Assembly (NCBI RefSeq): GCF_007954405.1
Contig: NZ_CP042344.1
Coordinates: 682,001 to 746,000 of the forward strand
DNA: 64,000 bases
Origin: Comamonas flocculans
GTDB taxonomy: Bacteria > Pseudomonadota > Gammaproteobacteria > Burkholderiales > Burkholderiaceae_C
Direction: 5' to 3'
Of the stretch, positions 55,532 through 63,701 are shown piece by piece. The notes under the pieces were generated by a model, which searched no databases, was not told the origin of the DNA, and saw only the letters and a program-made list of their open reading frames with translations. The first letter of the stretch is position 1; each line of letters starts with the position of its first letter. The position numbers and the translations under genes were made by a program.

Positions 55532-56262
55532 AGGCGCTGACGCGCTGGCTCGCGCTGGTGCTCGCCGGCCTGCTGGCGCTGCAGCTGTTCTTCGTGCTGC
55601 GCATCGCGCTGATGGCGCGCATGGCCCCCGAATCGACGAGCTTTCAGCGCAGCGCCCTGTGGCAGCAGCTGCGCGGTTCCGAGCCGCTGCACTGGCGCCA
55701 GCAGTGGGTGGCGTATGGGCAGATCTCCGAGCAACTCAAGCGCGCGGTGCTGGCCTCGGAGGACGACGCCTTCGTGCAGCACGACGGCGTGCAATGGAGC
55801 GCGATCGAAAAGGCCTGGGAGCGCAACGCGCTCGCCCGCGAACGCGCCGAGCGCGCCAAGGCGCGCCGTCCGGACCAGCCGGCTGCGGCGCCAAAGATCC
55901 GCGGCGGCTCCACCATCACCCAGCAGCTGGCCAAGAACCTGCTTTTGTCGGGCGAGCGCACGCTGGTGCGCAAGGGCCAGGAGCTGGTGCTCACCTTCAC
56001 GCTGGAGCAGCTGCTGAGCAAGCGGCGCATCCTGGAGATCTACCTGAACAGCGTCGAATGGGGCGACGGCATCTACGGCGCCGAGGCCGCCGCCCGCCAC
56101 TACTACCGCAAGAGCGCGGCCGAGCTCAGCGCCCGCGAGGCCGCGCGCCTGGCGGTAATGCTGCCCGCGCCGCGGCGCTTTGAGAAAACGCCGCATTCGG
56201 CCTACCTGGCGGGGCGCACGCGCACCATCCTGGCGCGCATGCCCGCCGCGCAACTGCCTTGA
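55528..56262 (+). CDS. mtgA: Monofunctional biosynthetic peptidoglycan transglycosylase
   Basis: Polymerises lipid II into glycan strands without a transpeptidase domain. One N-terminal membrane anchor (about 8-28), then the GT51 domain: VLASEDDAFVQHDGV with the catalytic Glu, RGGSTITQQLAKNL, RKGQELVLTFTLEQLLSKRRILEIYLNSVEWG. Length 244 is typical. It follows aroE by ATGA overlap, a pairing conserved in the Burkholderiales. Confidence 0.95.
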   Translation: MKALTRWLALVLAGLLALQLFFVLRIALMARMAPESTSFQRSALWQQLRGSEPLHWRQQWVAYGQISEQLKRAVLASEDDAFVQHDGVQWSAIEKAWERNALARERAERAKARRPDQPAAAPKIRGGSTITQQLAKNLLLSGERTLVRKGQELVLTFTLEQLLSKRRILEIYLNSVEWGDGIYGAEAAARHYYRKSAAELSAREAARLAVMLPAPRRFEKTPHSAYLAGRTRTILARMPAAQLP

Positions 56263-56285
56263 ACTTGCGCGCGTCACCCGGCATG

Positions 56286-56324
56286 TCACCCTCGCCCCTT
56301 TGGGGAGAGGGAGGGGTGAGGGGC
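56286..56324 (+). repeat. REP-like palindrome between mtgA and the restriction-modification gene
   Basis: TCACCCTCGCCCC, TTT, GGGGAGAGGGAGGGGTGAGGGG: an imperfect palindrome of about 39 bases of the kind CCCTCnCCCC..GGGGAGAGGG. A related sequence occurs at 58904-58941 inside the next gene. Confidence 0.65.
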
Positions 56325-56392
56325 TTGCGCGACCCGTGCATAGTCGGCCCAATTGACACTCCACCCGCACCCACCCCATCGGCCCAGCATCC

Positions 56393-59300
56393 ATGAGCCA
56401 GCTCCTGATCCAGAACTACCTCAGCCAGCTCGACCTGATCAAGAAGGTCAGCGGTAGCCAGCGCGAGACCATCGTGCGCGAAGCCTTCAAGGACTTGCTC
56501 AAGGCCTGGGGCCGCCAGCAGGGCCTGGTCTTCCTCGCCGAGTACCCGCTCAAGACCGCCACCCAAGCCAACATCAGCGTGGACGGCGCCCTGCTGCACG
56601 AGCTGCGCATGCCCCTGGGCTATTGGGAGGCCAAGGACGCCGACGACGACCTCGACGCGGAGATCGTCAAGAAGTTCAGACGAGGCTACCCGCAGGACAA
56701 CATCGTCTTCAGCGACGACACCACCGTGGTGCTGTGGCAACACCGCCAGGAAGTCATGCGCTGCCCGGTCGAGGACACCGCCGCGCTGGAGCAGCTGCTC
56801 ACGCTGTTCTTTGGCTACGAGCGCCCCGAGATCGCCGGTTTTCGCGCCGCCGTCGCGCAGTTCAAGGCCGACCTGCCCGCCGTGCTGGCGGCGCTGCGCC
56901 AGATGATCGATGCCGCGCACCAGGGCAACCCGGCGTTTCGCACCGCCGAGCAAAAATTCCTACTGCATGCGCAAGACGCCATCAACCCGCTGCTGACCGA
57001 CGCCGACGTGCGCGAGATGCTGATCCAGCACATCCTGACCGAGGAAATCTTCGCCAAGGTGTTCGACGACAGCGAATTCCACCAGCACAACAACGTCGCG
57101 CGCGAGCTGTACGCGCTGGAGGGCGCCTTCTTCACCGGCGCGCTCAAGAAGAACACGCTCAAGGGGCTGGAGCCGTATTACGCCGCCATCCGCGCCGCCG
57201 CCGCGCAGATCGCGAGCCACGGCGAGAAGCAGACCTTCCTCAAGGTCATCTACGAGAACTTCTACAAGGTCTACAACACCAAGGCCGCCGACCGCCTGGG
57301 CGTGGTCTACACGCCGGGCGAGATCGTGCGCTTCATGATCGACGGCGCCGATTGGCTGTGCGAGCAGCACTTCGGCAAGAACCTGATCGACAAGGACGTG
57401 GACATCCTCGATCCGGCCACCGGCACGGGCACCTACATCTGCGAGCTGCTGGAGCACTTTCGCGGCCAGCCAAAAAAGCTGGCGCACAAGTACCAGCACG
57501 AACTGCACGCCAACGAGGTCGCCATCCTGCCCTACTACGTGGCCAACCTGAACATCGAGGCGACGTATGCCGCCATCAGCGGTGCCTGGGCCGAATTCCC
57601 CAACCTGTGCTTCGTCGACACGCTGGACAACGTGGGCCTGCACACCGCCGCGCGCGGCACCACGGCCGAGCTGTTCGCCGGCGTGAGCGAGGAGAACGTC
57701 GCGCGCATCCGGCGCCAGAACGCACGCCGTATCAGCGTCGTCATCGGCAACCCGCCGTACAACGCCAACCAGCAAAGCGAGAACGACAACAACAAGAACC
57801 GCGCCTACCCGCACATCGACGCGCGCATCAAGCAGAGCTACATCGCCGAGAGCACCGCGCAAAAGACCAAGCTCTACGACATGTACGCGCGCTTCTTCCG
57901 CTGGGCCAGCGACCGGCTCAGCGACAACGGCATCCTGGCCTTCGTCACCAACCGCAGCTTTCTCGACGCCCGCACCTTCGACGGTTTTCGCAAGACCGTG
58001 GTGCAGGAGTTCAGCGACATCTACGTCGTCGATTTGGGCGGCGACGTGCGTGCCAACCCAAAACTCAGCGGCACCAAGCACAACGTCTTCGGCATCCAGA
58101 CCGGCGTGGCCATCAGCTTCCTGGTCAAGCGCCAGCAAGCCACGAAAGACAAAAGACCCGCCCGTGTGTACTACGCGCGTCGGCCCGAAATGGAGAGCGC
58201 GGAGGAAAAGCTCGCCTTCCTCGCCAGCCAGCCGCTGCGCGGCTTGCCCTTTGATGAAATCTCGCCCGACAAGAACGGAAACTGGCTCCATCTGACGCAC
58301 AACGATTTCGACAGCCTGATTCCGCTGGCTAGCAAGGAGACCAAGGCGGCGAAGACGGCGGCGAAGGAGCGGGCGATCTTCAAGCTGTTTTCGCTGGGCA
58401 CTTCAACGAACCGAGACGAATGGGTTGTTGATCTTGATGTGCAAGCCCTCCGAACCAGGATGCAATGGTTTTGTGAAACGTATGAGCAAGCAGCAAAACT
58501 GAAAACACATCCCGACAACCTGAAGTGGTCAAGAAACCTCAAACGGCGGATGGCTCAGGGCCGAGTTGAGAGTTTTGACGCCGCCTTGATCAAGCCGACG
58601 ACATACCGACCTTTTGTTCGTCAGGCCCTCTACGACTCACCGTTGTTCGTCGATGAGCGCGGCGATACGTCAGCCTTTTTCCCACAGTCAGATGTTCGGA
58701 ATCCGAGTGTTTGCGTGATCGCCGGCGATAGACAGCCGTTTGCGCTGGTTGCATCCGACGTCGTTCCCAACTTGAATCTTTATTCGGCTGACGCGACGAA
58801 GTATGCAGCGCAGTATCGATACGATGAAGCAGGGGTACGCCACGACAACATCACCGACTGGGCCCTCAAGCAGTTCACCGCCCACTACAAGGCCGCCGAG
58901 CCCTCACCCCCGCCCTCTCCCAGCGGGAGAGGGAGCAAGACAGGGGCGCGCAAGATCACCAAGGAGGCAATCTTTCACTACTGCTACGCCGTGCTGCACG
59001 ACCCGCTGTACCGCGAGAAATACGCGCAGAACCTGAAGCGCGAATTCCCGCGCATCCCCTTCTACCCCGGCTTCTGGCGCTGGGCCGATTGGGGCGCCGA
59101 GCTGATGCAACTGCACATCGGCTATGAGTCAGTCGAGCCCTTCGCGCTCACGCGCCACGACGAGCCCGACCTGAAAGCCCGCGCCGCCGGCCTGGCACCA
59201 AAGCCGCTGCTCAAGTCCGACCCGGCGGCCGGCGCCATCTGGCTGGACAGCGAAACCACGCTGCGCGGCGTGCCGCCCGAGGCTTGGGCCTACAAGCTGG

Positions 59301-59497
59301 GCAACCGCAGCGCCATCGACTGGGTGCTCGACCAGCACAAGGAAAAAAAGCCCAAGGACCCGACCATCCGCGAGCGCTTCGACACCTACCGCTTCGCCGC
59401 GCACAAGGAGCGGGTCATCGCCCTGCTGATGCGCGTCACCACGGTGAGCGTGCGCACCCTGGAGATCGTCGGCCACATGGCCACCGCCGAGCGTTGA
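56393..59497 (+). CDS. Single-chain restriction-modification enzyme (N6-adenine methylase with nuclease-like N-terminus)
   Basis: A 1034-residue protein. N-terminus: Asp64...Glu79-Ala-Lys81 (WEAKD) fits a PD-(D/E)xK nuclease. A helical linker follows. The methylase has motif I DPATGTGT at 340-347 and motif IV NPPY at 453-456 (adenine N6). The remaining ~480 residues should hold the target-recognition part and resemble the C-terminus of Type ISP enzymes, but no helicase motifs exist, so it is closer to a Type IIG/IIL-like layout. The stretch 58380-58860 is clearly poorer in GC. Residues about 838-851 come from a REP-like palindrome. It sits between mtgA and ruvC with no other defence gene. Whether it cuts DNA, or only methylates it, is untested. 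Confidence 0.82.
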   Translation: MSQLLIQNYLSQLDLIKKVSGSQRETIVREAFKDLLKAWGRQQGLVFLAEYPLKTATQANISVDGALLHELRMPLGYWEAKDADDDLDAEIVKKFRRGYPQDNIVFSDDTTVVLWQHRQEVMRCPVEDTAALEQLLTLFFGYERPEIAGFRAAVAQFKADLPAVLAALRQMIDAAHQGNPAFRTAEQKFLLHAQDAINPLLTDADVREMLIQHILTEEIFAKVFDDSEFHQHNNVARELYALEGAFFTGALKKNTLKGLEPYYAAIRAAAAQIASHGEKQTFLKVIYENFYKVYNTKAADRLGVVYTPGEIVRFMIDGADWLCEQHFGKNLIDKDVDILDPATGTGTYICELLEHFRGQPKKLAHKYQHELHANEVAILPYYVANLNIEATYAAISGAWAEFPNLCFVDTLDNVGLHTAARGTTAELFAGVSEENVARIRRQNARRISVVIGNPPYNANQQSENDNNKNRAYPHIDARIKQSYIAESTAQKTKLYDMYARFFRWASDRLSDNGILAFVTNRSFLDARTFDGFRKTVVQEFSDIYVVDLGGDVRANPKLSGTKHNVFGIQTGVAISFLVKRQQATKDKRPARVYYARRPEMESAEEKLAFLASQPLRGLPFDEISPDKNGNWLHLTHNDFDSLIPLASKETKAAKTAAKERAIFKLFSLGTSTNRDEWVVDLDVQALRTRMQWFCETYEQAAKLKTHPDNLKWSRNLKRRMAQGRVESFDAALIKPTTYRPFVRQALYDSPLFVDERGDTSAFFPQSDVRNPSVCVIAGDRQPFALVASDVVPNLNLYSADATKYAAQYRYDEAGVRHDNITDWALKQFTAHYKAAEPSPPPSPSGRGSKTGARKITKEAIFHYCYAVLHDPLYREKYAQNLKREFPRIPFYPGFWRWADWGAELMQLHIGYESVEPFALTRHDEPDLKARAAGLAPKPLLKSDPAAGAIWLDSETTLRGVPPEAWAYKLGNRSAIDWVLDQHKEKKPKDPTIRERFDTYRFAAHKERVIALLMRVTTVSVRTLEIVGHMATAER
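58904..58941 (+). repeat. REP-like palindrome in frame inside the restriction-modification gene
   Basis: CTCACCCCCGCCCTCTCCC, AGC, GGGAGAGGGAG: arms of CCCTCTCCC and GGGAGAGGG pair perfectly. It encodes a Pro/Ser/Gly-rich stretch (PSPPPSPSGRGS) that looks foreign to the protein. Confidence 0.75.
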
Positions 59498-59504
59498 ATA
59501 TGCA

Positions 59505-59558
59505 TAAAAACAGCCTCGAACCCTTGCCAGACAAGCGCCAACAGCTCTCGTTTCAAAA
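59505..59558 (-). repeat. Interspersed repeat, copy 9 (upstream of ruvC)
   Basis: On the minus strand: TTTTGAAACGAGAGCTGTTGGCGCTTGTC, CAAGGGTTCGAGGCTGTTTTTAT. It occupies the whole 64-base gap between the restriction-modification gene and ruvC and ends four bases before the ruvC ATG. Confidence 0.7.
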
Positions 59559-59561
59559 GCA

Positions 59562-60125
59562 ATGAGAATCCTCGGCATCGACCCCGGCCTGCAAACCACC
59601 GGCTTCGGCGTGATCGAGGCGAGCGGCCCGCGCCTGGCCTATGTGGCCAGCGGCACCATCCGCACCACGCGTCGGGGCGGCTCGGATCTGGCCCTGGGCG
59701 ATCTGCCGGGGCGGCTCAAGCTCCTGTTTGACGGCATCTCGGAAGTGGCCGAGCGCTACGCGCCCGACTGCGCCGCCGTGGAAATCGTCTTCGTCAACGT
59801 CAACCCGCAGTCCACGCTGCTGCTCGGCCAGGCGCGCGGCGCGGCGCTCACGGCGCTGGTGCATGCCAATTTATCGGTGGCCGAATACACCGCGCTGCAG
59901 ATGAAAAAGGCCGTGGTCGGCCACGGGCGCGCCGCCAAGTCGCAGGTGCAGGAAATGGTGCGCCGCCTGCTGCAACTGTCCGGCCTGCCCGGCACCGACG
60001 CCGCCGACGCGCTGGGCCTGGCCATCACCCACGCGCACGCGGGCGCCGCGATGGCGCGCGTGAGCGAGGTGGCCGCCCTGCACCGGCGCCAGCACGCGAT
60101 GTACAAGGGCGGGCGCAGTTACTGA
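59562..60125 (+). CDS. ruvC: Holliday junction resolvase RuvC
   Basis: Cuts Holliday junctions as a dimer, guided by RuvAB. The four acidic residues are Asp7 (GIDPGL), Glu74 (AVEIVF), Asp146 and Asp149 (TDAADALG). Length 187. Its ATG follows directly after a repeat copy, which leaves no ordinary ribosome-binding site. ruvA and ruvB are not downstream: the next gene is convergent and overlaps its 3' end by seven bases. Confidence 0.96.
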   Translation: MRILGIDPGLQTTGFGVIEASGPRLAYVASGTIRTTRRGGSDLALGDLPGRLKLLFDGISEVAERYAPDCAAVEIVFVNVNPQSTLLLGQARGAALTALVHANLSVAEYTALQMKKAVVGHGRAAKSQVQEMVRRLLQLSGLPGTDAADALGLAITHAHAGAAMARVSEVAALHRRQHAMYKGGRSY

Positions 60126-60808
60126 CCGGACTGCGCGCCCGGCTGCACCTGCCCCGCGATCTGGCGCAGCGCCCGCTCGAACACCTCCACCGGCTGGCCG
60201 CCGGAGATCAGGTGGCGGTCGTTGATGATGATCGAGGGCACCGAATGGATGCCCAGCCCCTGGTAGAACTGCTCGCGCTCACGCACCTCGCCGGCGTATT
60301 CACCGCCCTCCAGCACCGCGCGGGCACGCGCCACATCCAGCCCGAGCGCGGCCACGACCTCCAGCAGCACCGCAGGATCGGACGGATTGCGGCCCTCGGT
60401 GAAATACGCCGCCAGCAGCGCATGCTTGAGCGCGCGCTGCTGGCCCGGCGCGCCCTCCTCGCCCAGCCAGTGCAGCAGCCGGTGCGCGTCAAAGGTGTTC
60501 CAGGTGCGCGTGCGCTTGTCCAGGTTGAAGGTGAAGCCCACCTGCGCGCCGCGCTCGGCGAGCACCGTGCGTGTGTGCGCGAGCTGCTCGGGCGTGGAGC
60601 CGTATTTTTCGTGCAGATGCTCCTGCATGTCCTGCCCCTCGGGCGGCATGCCGGGGTTGAGCTCGAACGGCTGGAAATGCCAGTCCAGCCGCACCTCGTC
60701 CCCGACCGCCTTGGCCGCGCGCTCCAGCGCATGCAGGCCCACGGCGCACCAGGGGCAGACCACATCGGAGACGAAATCGATCTTCAGCGTCACGGCGGGG
60801 CGGGTCAT
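60119..60808 (-). CDS. DsbA/FrnE-family thiol oxidoreductase
   Basis: A 229-residue cytoplasmic protein of the thioredoxin-fold DsbA group. The redox motif is Cys18-Pro-Trp-Cys21 (VVCPWCAVG), the cis-proline loop is in [10 protein letters not shown], and a helical insertion fills the middle; the C-terminal [14 protein letters not shown] is the FrnE hallmark. No signal peptide. ATG at 60808 has AAAGG six bases upstream, better placed than the ATG at 60814. It converges on ruvC with a seven-base overlap. Confidence 0.9.
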   Translation of the reverse strand: MTRPAVTLKIDFVSDVVCPWCAVGLHALERAAKAVGDEVRLDWHFQPFELNPGMPPEGQDMQEHLHEKYGSTPEQLAHTRTVLAERGAQVGFTFNLDKRTRTWNTFDAHRLLHWLGEEGAPGQQRALKHALLAAYFTEGRNPSDPAVLLEVVAALGLDVARARAVLEGGEYAGEVREREQFYQGLGIHSVPSIIINDRHLISGGQPVEVFERALRQIAGQVQPGAQSGQ

Positions 60809-60926
60809 GCTCATCCTTTCATACGGCCAGCGGCCATCGTAGTTACCATGGTGCCTCGCCGCCCCGTGGCGCGCGAGAAACATTTCGCCTCTTGCAGGCA
60901 TCGAAGACCGCAATCGACGCAGCCCC

Positions 60927-61745
60927 ATGGCTTTGAAAGACTACCTCGGCGAACAGTTCCTGGGCATCCTGGCGTCCTACCAGGCCAGCGGCATCGTGCA
61001 CCACATCGGCGTGGTTTACCCGCGGCGCAACAACCAGATCAGGTTCTTCATTCCGCGCGGCCATGCGCTGGCCATGGGCTCGCTCGTCACGCTGCATCTG
61101 GACAACCGCACCGGCGTGGACGAGCTCGACGCCGAGCTGCGCGTGTACCGCGCGTCCTTCAAGGGACGCATCTCGGACATCGACGAGAACTGGGTGACGA
61201 TAGACCCGCTCGAATGCCAGCTCGTGCACGGGCTCACGCTCGTCGAAAACATCCGCGCGCCGGGCTACGACTACCCGCCCGATGCCCGCCCGCAACGGCC
61301 GCTGCCGGTCACCGCGCTGGCGCGGATGGCGCCGCCCGAGGAAAGGGACCACCAGAACAAGGTCGGCGTGCTCACCACGCTCACGCCCGGGCAGCCGCAC
61401 ACCACGGTGCTCGCCTTTCTCACGAGCGAGGACGACGACGTCTTTCTCATCATCGAGCCCGGCACCTTCAAGCTCTCGGTGCTGCAGCGCGAGCCGCGGT
61501 GCTTCTTCGTCATCGACGAACGCGCCAAGTTCACGTTCGACGAGGCCATCCACTGGAACTACACCATCATGGAGTCCGTGGCACACGAAATCCCCAAGGG
61601 CACGGCGCTCTATGAAGAAGTGCGCACCGCCTTCATCCTCAAGAACCCGTGGGAGGCGGGCTTCTTCATGCTCGACGGCCTGACCATGCTGCACCTGCCG
61701 CGCCGGGCGGTGGTGATGGCAGGCGAGCCGCGCCCGCTGCCCTGA
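60927..61745 (+). CDS. Uncharacterised protein, possible FMN-binding split-barrel domain
   Basis: A 272-residue soluble protein I cannot assign. The N-terminal half has several short strands (IRFFIPRGHALAMGSLVTLHLDN). The C-terminal half (about 145-265), with TTVLAFLTSEDDDVFLIIE, KLSVLQREPRCFFVID and FTFDEAIHWNYTIME, resembles the pyridoxamine-phosphate-oxidase-like split barrel, where the middle segment normally carries flavin contacts. It lacks the PilZ motif RxxxR, so it is not a YcgR-like c-di-GMP receptor despite the neighbour. Sixteen bases separate it from the PAS-GGDEF-EAL gene, so the two are probably co-transcribed. Confidence 0.7.
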   Translation: MALKDYLGEQFLGILASYQASGIVHHIGVVYPRRNNQIRFFIPRGHALAMGSLVTLHLDNRTGVDELDAELRVYRASFKGRISDIDENWVTIDPLECQLVHGLTLVENIRAPGYDYPPDARPQRPLPVTALARMAPPEERDHQNKVGVLTTLTPGQPHTTVLAFLTSEDDDVFLIIEPGTFKLSVLQREPRCFFVIDERAKFTFDEAIHWNYTIMESVAHEIPKGTALYEEVRTAFILKNPWEAGFFMLDGLTMLHLPRRAVVMAGEPRPLP

Positions 61746-61761
61746 AACCCACGCACCCGCC

Positions 61762-63528
61762 ATGCCCAACCCCTTCGACAGCAGGCGACTTGCCGAGGCG
61801 CAGGCGCGCCTGCGCGTGCTGGAAGACGAGCAGCGCGTGGCCGAGGCCATTTTTCGCACCACGCAGCCCGTGATGGTGACCGACGCACGCGCGCACATCC
61901 TGCGCGTGAACCAGGCGTTCTGCGACATCATGGGCTACCGCCCCGAGGAAATGCTGGGCAACACGCCCAAGATGTTTCGCTCCAATCACCACGACGCGGC
62001 GTTTTACGCCACCATGGTCGAGACCATCCAGCGCACGGGCCAGTGGTCGGGCGAGGTCTGGGACCGGCGCAAGAGCGGCGACGTCTTCCCCAAATGGATG
62101 ACCATCACGGCCGTGCCTGATGCGTCGGGCACCGTGACCCACATGATCGCCTGCTACACCGATCTGGCGGAGCGCCAGCGCGCCAGGGAAGAAATCGAGC
62201 GGCTGGCGTTTCACGACGTCATCACCGGCCTGGCCAACCGCGCCCTGCTGCATGAGCGCCTGAGCGAAGCCACCAGGCAGGCAGGCAGCAGCGGCGAATA
62301 CGCCGCGCTGCTGCTGCTCGACTGGGACGACTTCCGATCGCTCAACGACAGCCTGGGCTACCCCCAGGGGGATGCGCTGCTGCGCCTGGCGGGCCAGCGC
62401 ATCTGCGCCTGCGTGCGCGCCAGCGACACGGTGGCGCGCCCTGGCGGGGATGAATTCGCCATCGTGCTGCACCCCACCAGCGACCGGCGTGACCAGGCGG
62501 CCGCGCAGACCGAGGCCATGGGCACGCGCATCCTGCAGGCGCTGGCCGAGCCCTGCCACATCGGCGGCACCGACTACCAGGGCAGCGCCAGCATGGGCGT
62601 GGTGCTCTTCGCCGACGAGCAGCTCGACGCCAACGCCCTGCTCAAGCAGGCGGAACTGGCGATGTACGAGGCCAAGCACAACAGCCGGGGCAGCCTGCAC
62701 TTCTTCGACAGCCAGCTCGAACAAGCCGTGAGCGAGCGCATGCGCATCGAACGCGAGCTGCGCGCGGGCATCGCCGCCGGCCAGCTGCGCCTGCACTACC
62801 AGCCCCAGGTCACCATGCAGGAGGGGCGTCACCTCGCGGTCGTCGGCGCCGAGGCACTGGTGCGCTGGCAGCATCCGCGGCAGGGCCTGATCGCGCCGGG
62901 CCGATTCATCGCCCTGGCCGAGGAGACGGGGCTCATCGCAGCGCTGGGCCGCTGGGTGCTGCAGACCGCCTGCAAGCAACTGGCCGTCTGGAAAGGCCGG
63001 CCGGCGTTCGCCGATCTGGTGCTGGCCGTGAACGTGAGCGCGGCGCAGTTCCTGGAGCCAGGCTTCACGCAGCAGGTGCTGGAGCTGCTGGCGAGCACAT
63101 GCGCGCCGCCCGGGCGCCTGAAGCTGGAACTGACCGAGAGCCTGCTGGTGCAGAACGCCGAAGCGGTGATCGCCACGATGAGCGCGCTGCAGGCGCATGG
63201 CGTCCAGTTCTCGCTCGACGACTTCGGCACCGGCTATTCATCGCTGGCCTACCTCAAGCGCCTGCCGCTGCAGCAGCTCAAGATCGACCAGGGCTTCGTG
63301 CGCGACCTGGAAACGGACGGCAACGATGCCACCATCGCCCGCTCGATCGCCGCGCTGGCCCGGGGCCTGGGCCTGACGGTGATTGCCGAAGGCGTGGAAA
63401 CCGCCGGGCAGCGCGACCTGCTCGCGGCCATGGGCTGCACCACCTATCAGGGCTATTACTACAGCAGGCCGCTGGCGCTGCAGGACTTCGAGGCGTGGTG
63501 CCTGCGGCAGGCGGGCGTGGCCGCCTGA
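61762..63528 (+). CDS. PAS-GGDEF-EAL cyclic-di-GMP enzyme
   Basis: A 588-residue soluble protein: a short coiled N-terminus, a PAS domain at about 25-140 (PVMVTDARAHILRVNQAF, then WSGEVWDRRKSGD), GGDEF at about 149-310 with an intact GGDEF signature at 228-232, and EAL from about 330 with EAL at 364-366, ELTES, DDFGTGYSSL and EGVET intact. Both a cyclase and a phosphodiesterase are possible; such hybrids usually favour one. No membrane segment, so the PAS domain should sense a cytoplasmic cue. Confidence 0.92.
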   Translation: MPNPFDSRRLAEAQARLRVLEDEQRVAEAIFRTTQPVMVTDARAHILRVNQAFCDIMGYRPEEMLGNTPKMFRSNHHDAAFYATMVETIQRTGQWSGEVWDRRKSGDVFPKWMTITAVPDASGTVTHMIACYTDLAERQRAREEIERLAFHDVITGLANRALLHERLSEATRQAGSSGEYAALLLLDWDDFRSLNDSLGYPQGDALLRLAGQRICACVRASDTVARPGGDEFAIVLHPTSDRRDQAAAQTEAMGTRILQALAEPCHIGGTDYQGSASMGVVLFADEQLDANALLKQAELAMYEAKHNSRGSLHFFDSQLEQAVSERMRIERELRAGIAAGQLRLHYQPQVTMQEGRHLAVVGAEALVRWQHPRQGLIAPGRFIALAEETGLIAALGRWVLQTACKQLAVWKGRPAFADLVLAVNVSAAQFLEPGFTQQVLELLASTCAPPGRLKLELTESLLVQNAEAVIATMSALQAHGVQFSLDDFGTGYSSLAYLKRLPLQQLKIDQGFVRDLETDGNDATIARSIAALARGLGLTVIAEGVETAGQRDLLAAMGCTTYQGYYYSRPLALQDFEAWCLRQAGVAA

Positions 63529-63611
63529 CGAGCAAGCGGGCAGGCAGCCACTGTGCCACACCCATGGAGCATGGCGGGGCAGCGTAGCCCATGCCTAGCA
63601 CATCTTCCATG

Positions 63612-63698
63612 AATCTTCTCATTACTCACGTTTTATCGTGAACAAGTGATTGATTCATCATAATTTTCAAGTTATAAATCTTCTCAACAATCTTCTCA
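63612..63698 (+). promoter_or_regulatory. AT-rich promoter region with three direct repeats and a palindrome
   Basis: The 10-base sequence AATCTTCTCA occurs at 63612-63621, 63677-63686 and 63689-63698. A palindrome TCACG-TTTTAT-CGTGA lies at 63626-63641. Between them is a promoter: TTGATT (63650-63655), 17 bases, TATAAA (63673-63678). Two direct repeats cover the -10 end and the start point, where a repressor would block transcription. The region is strikingly AT-rich compared with its surroundings. Confidence 0.65.
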
Positions 63699-63701
63699 TT
63701 C

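Noticed and set aside
60927..61745. YcgR-like flagellar brake
   Set aside because: The c-di-GMP-binding RxxxR and D/NxSxxG motifs of PilZ are absent.
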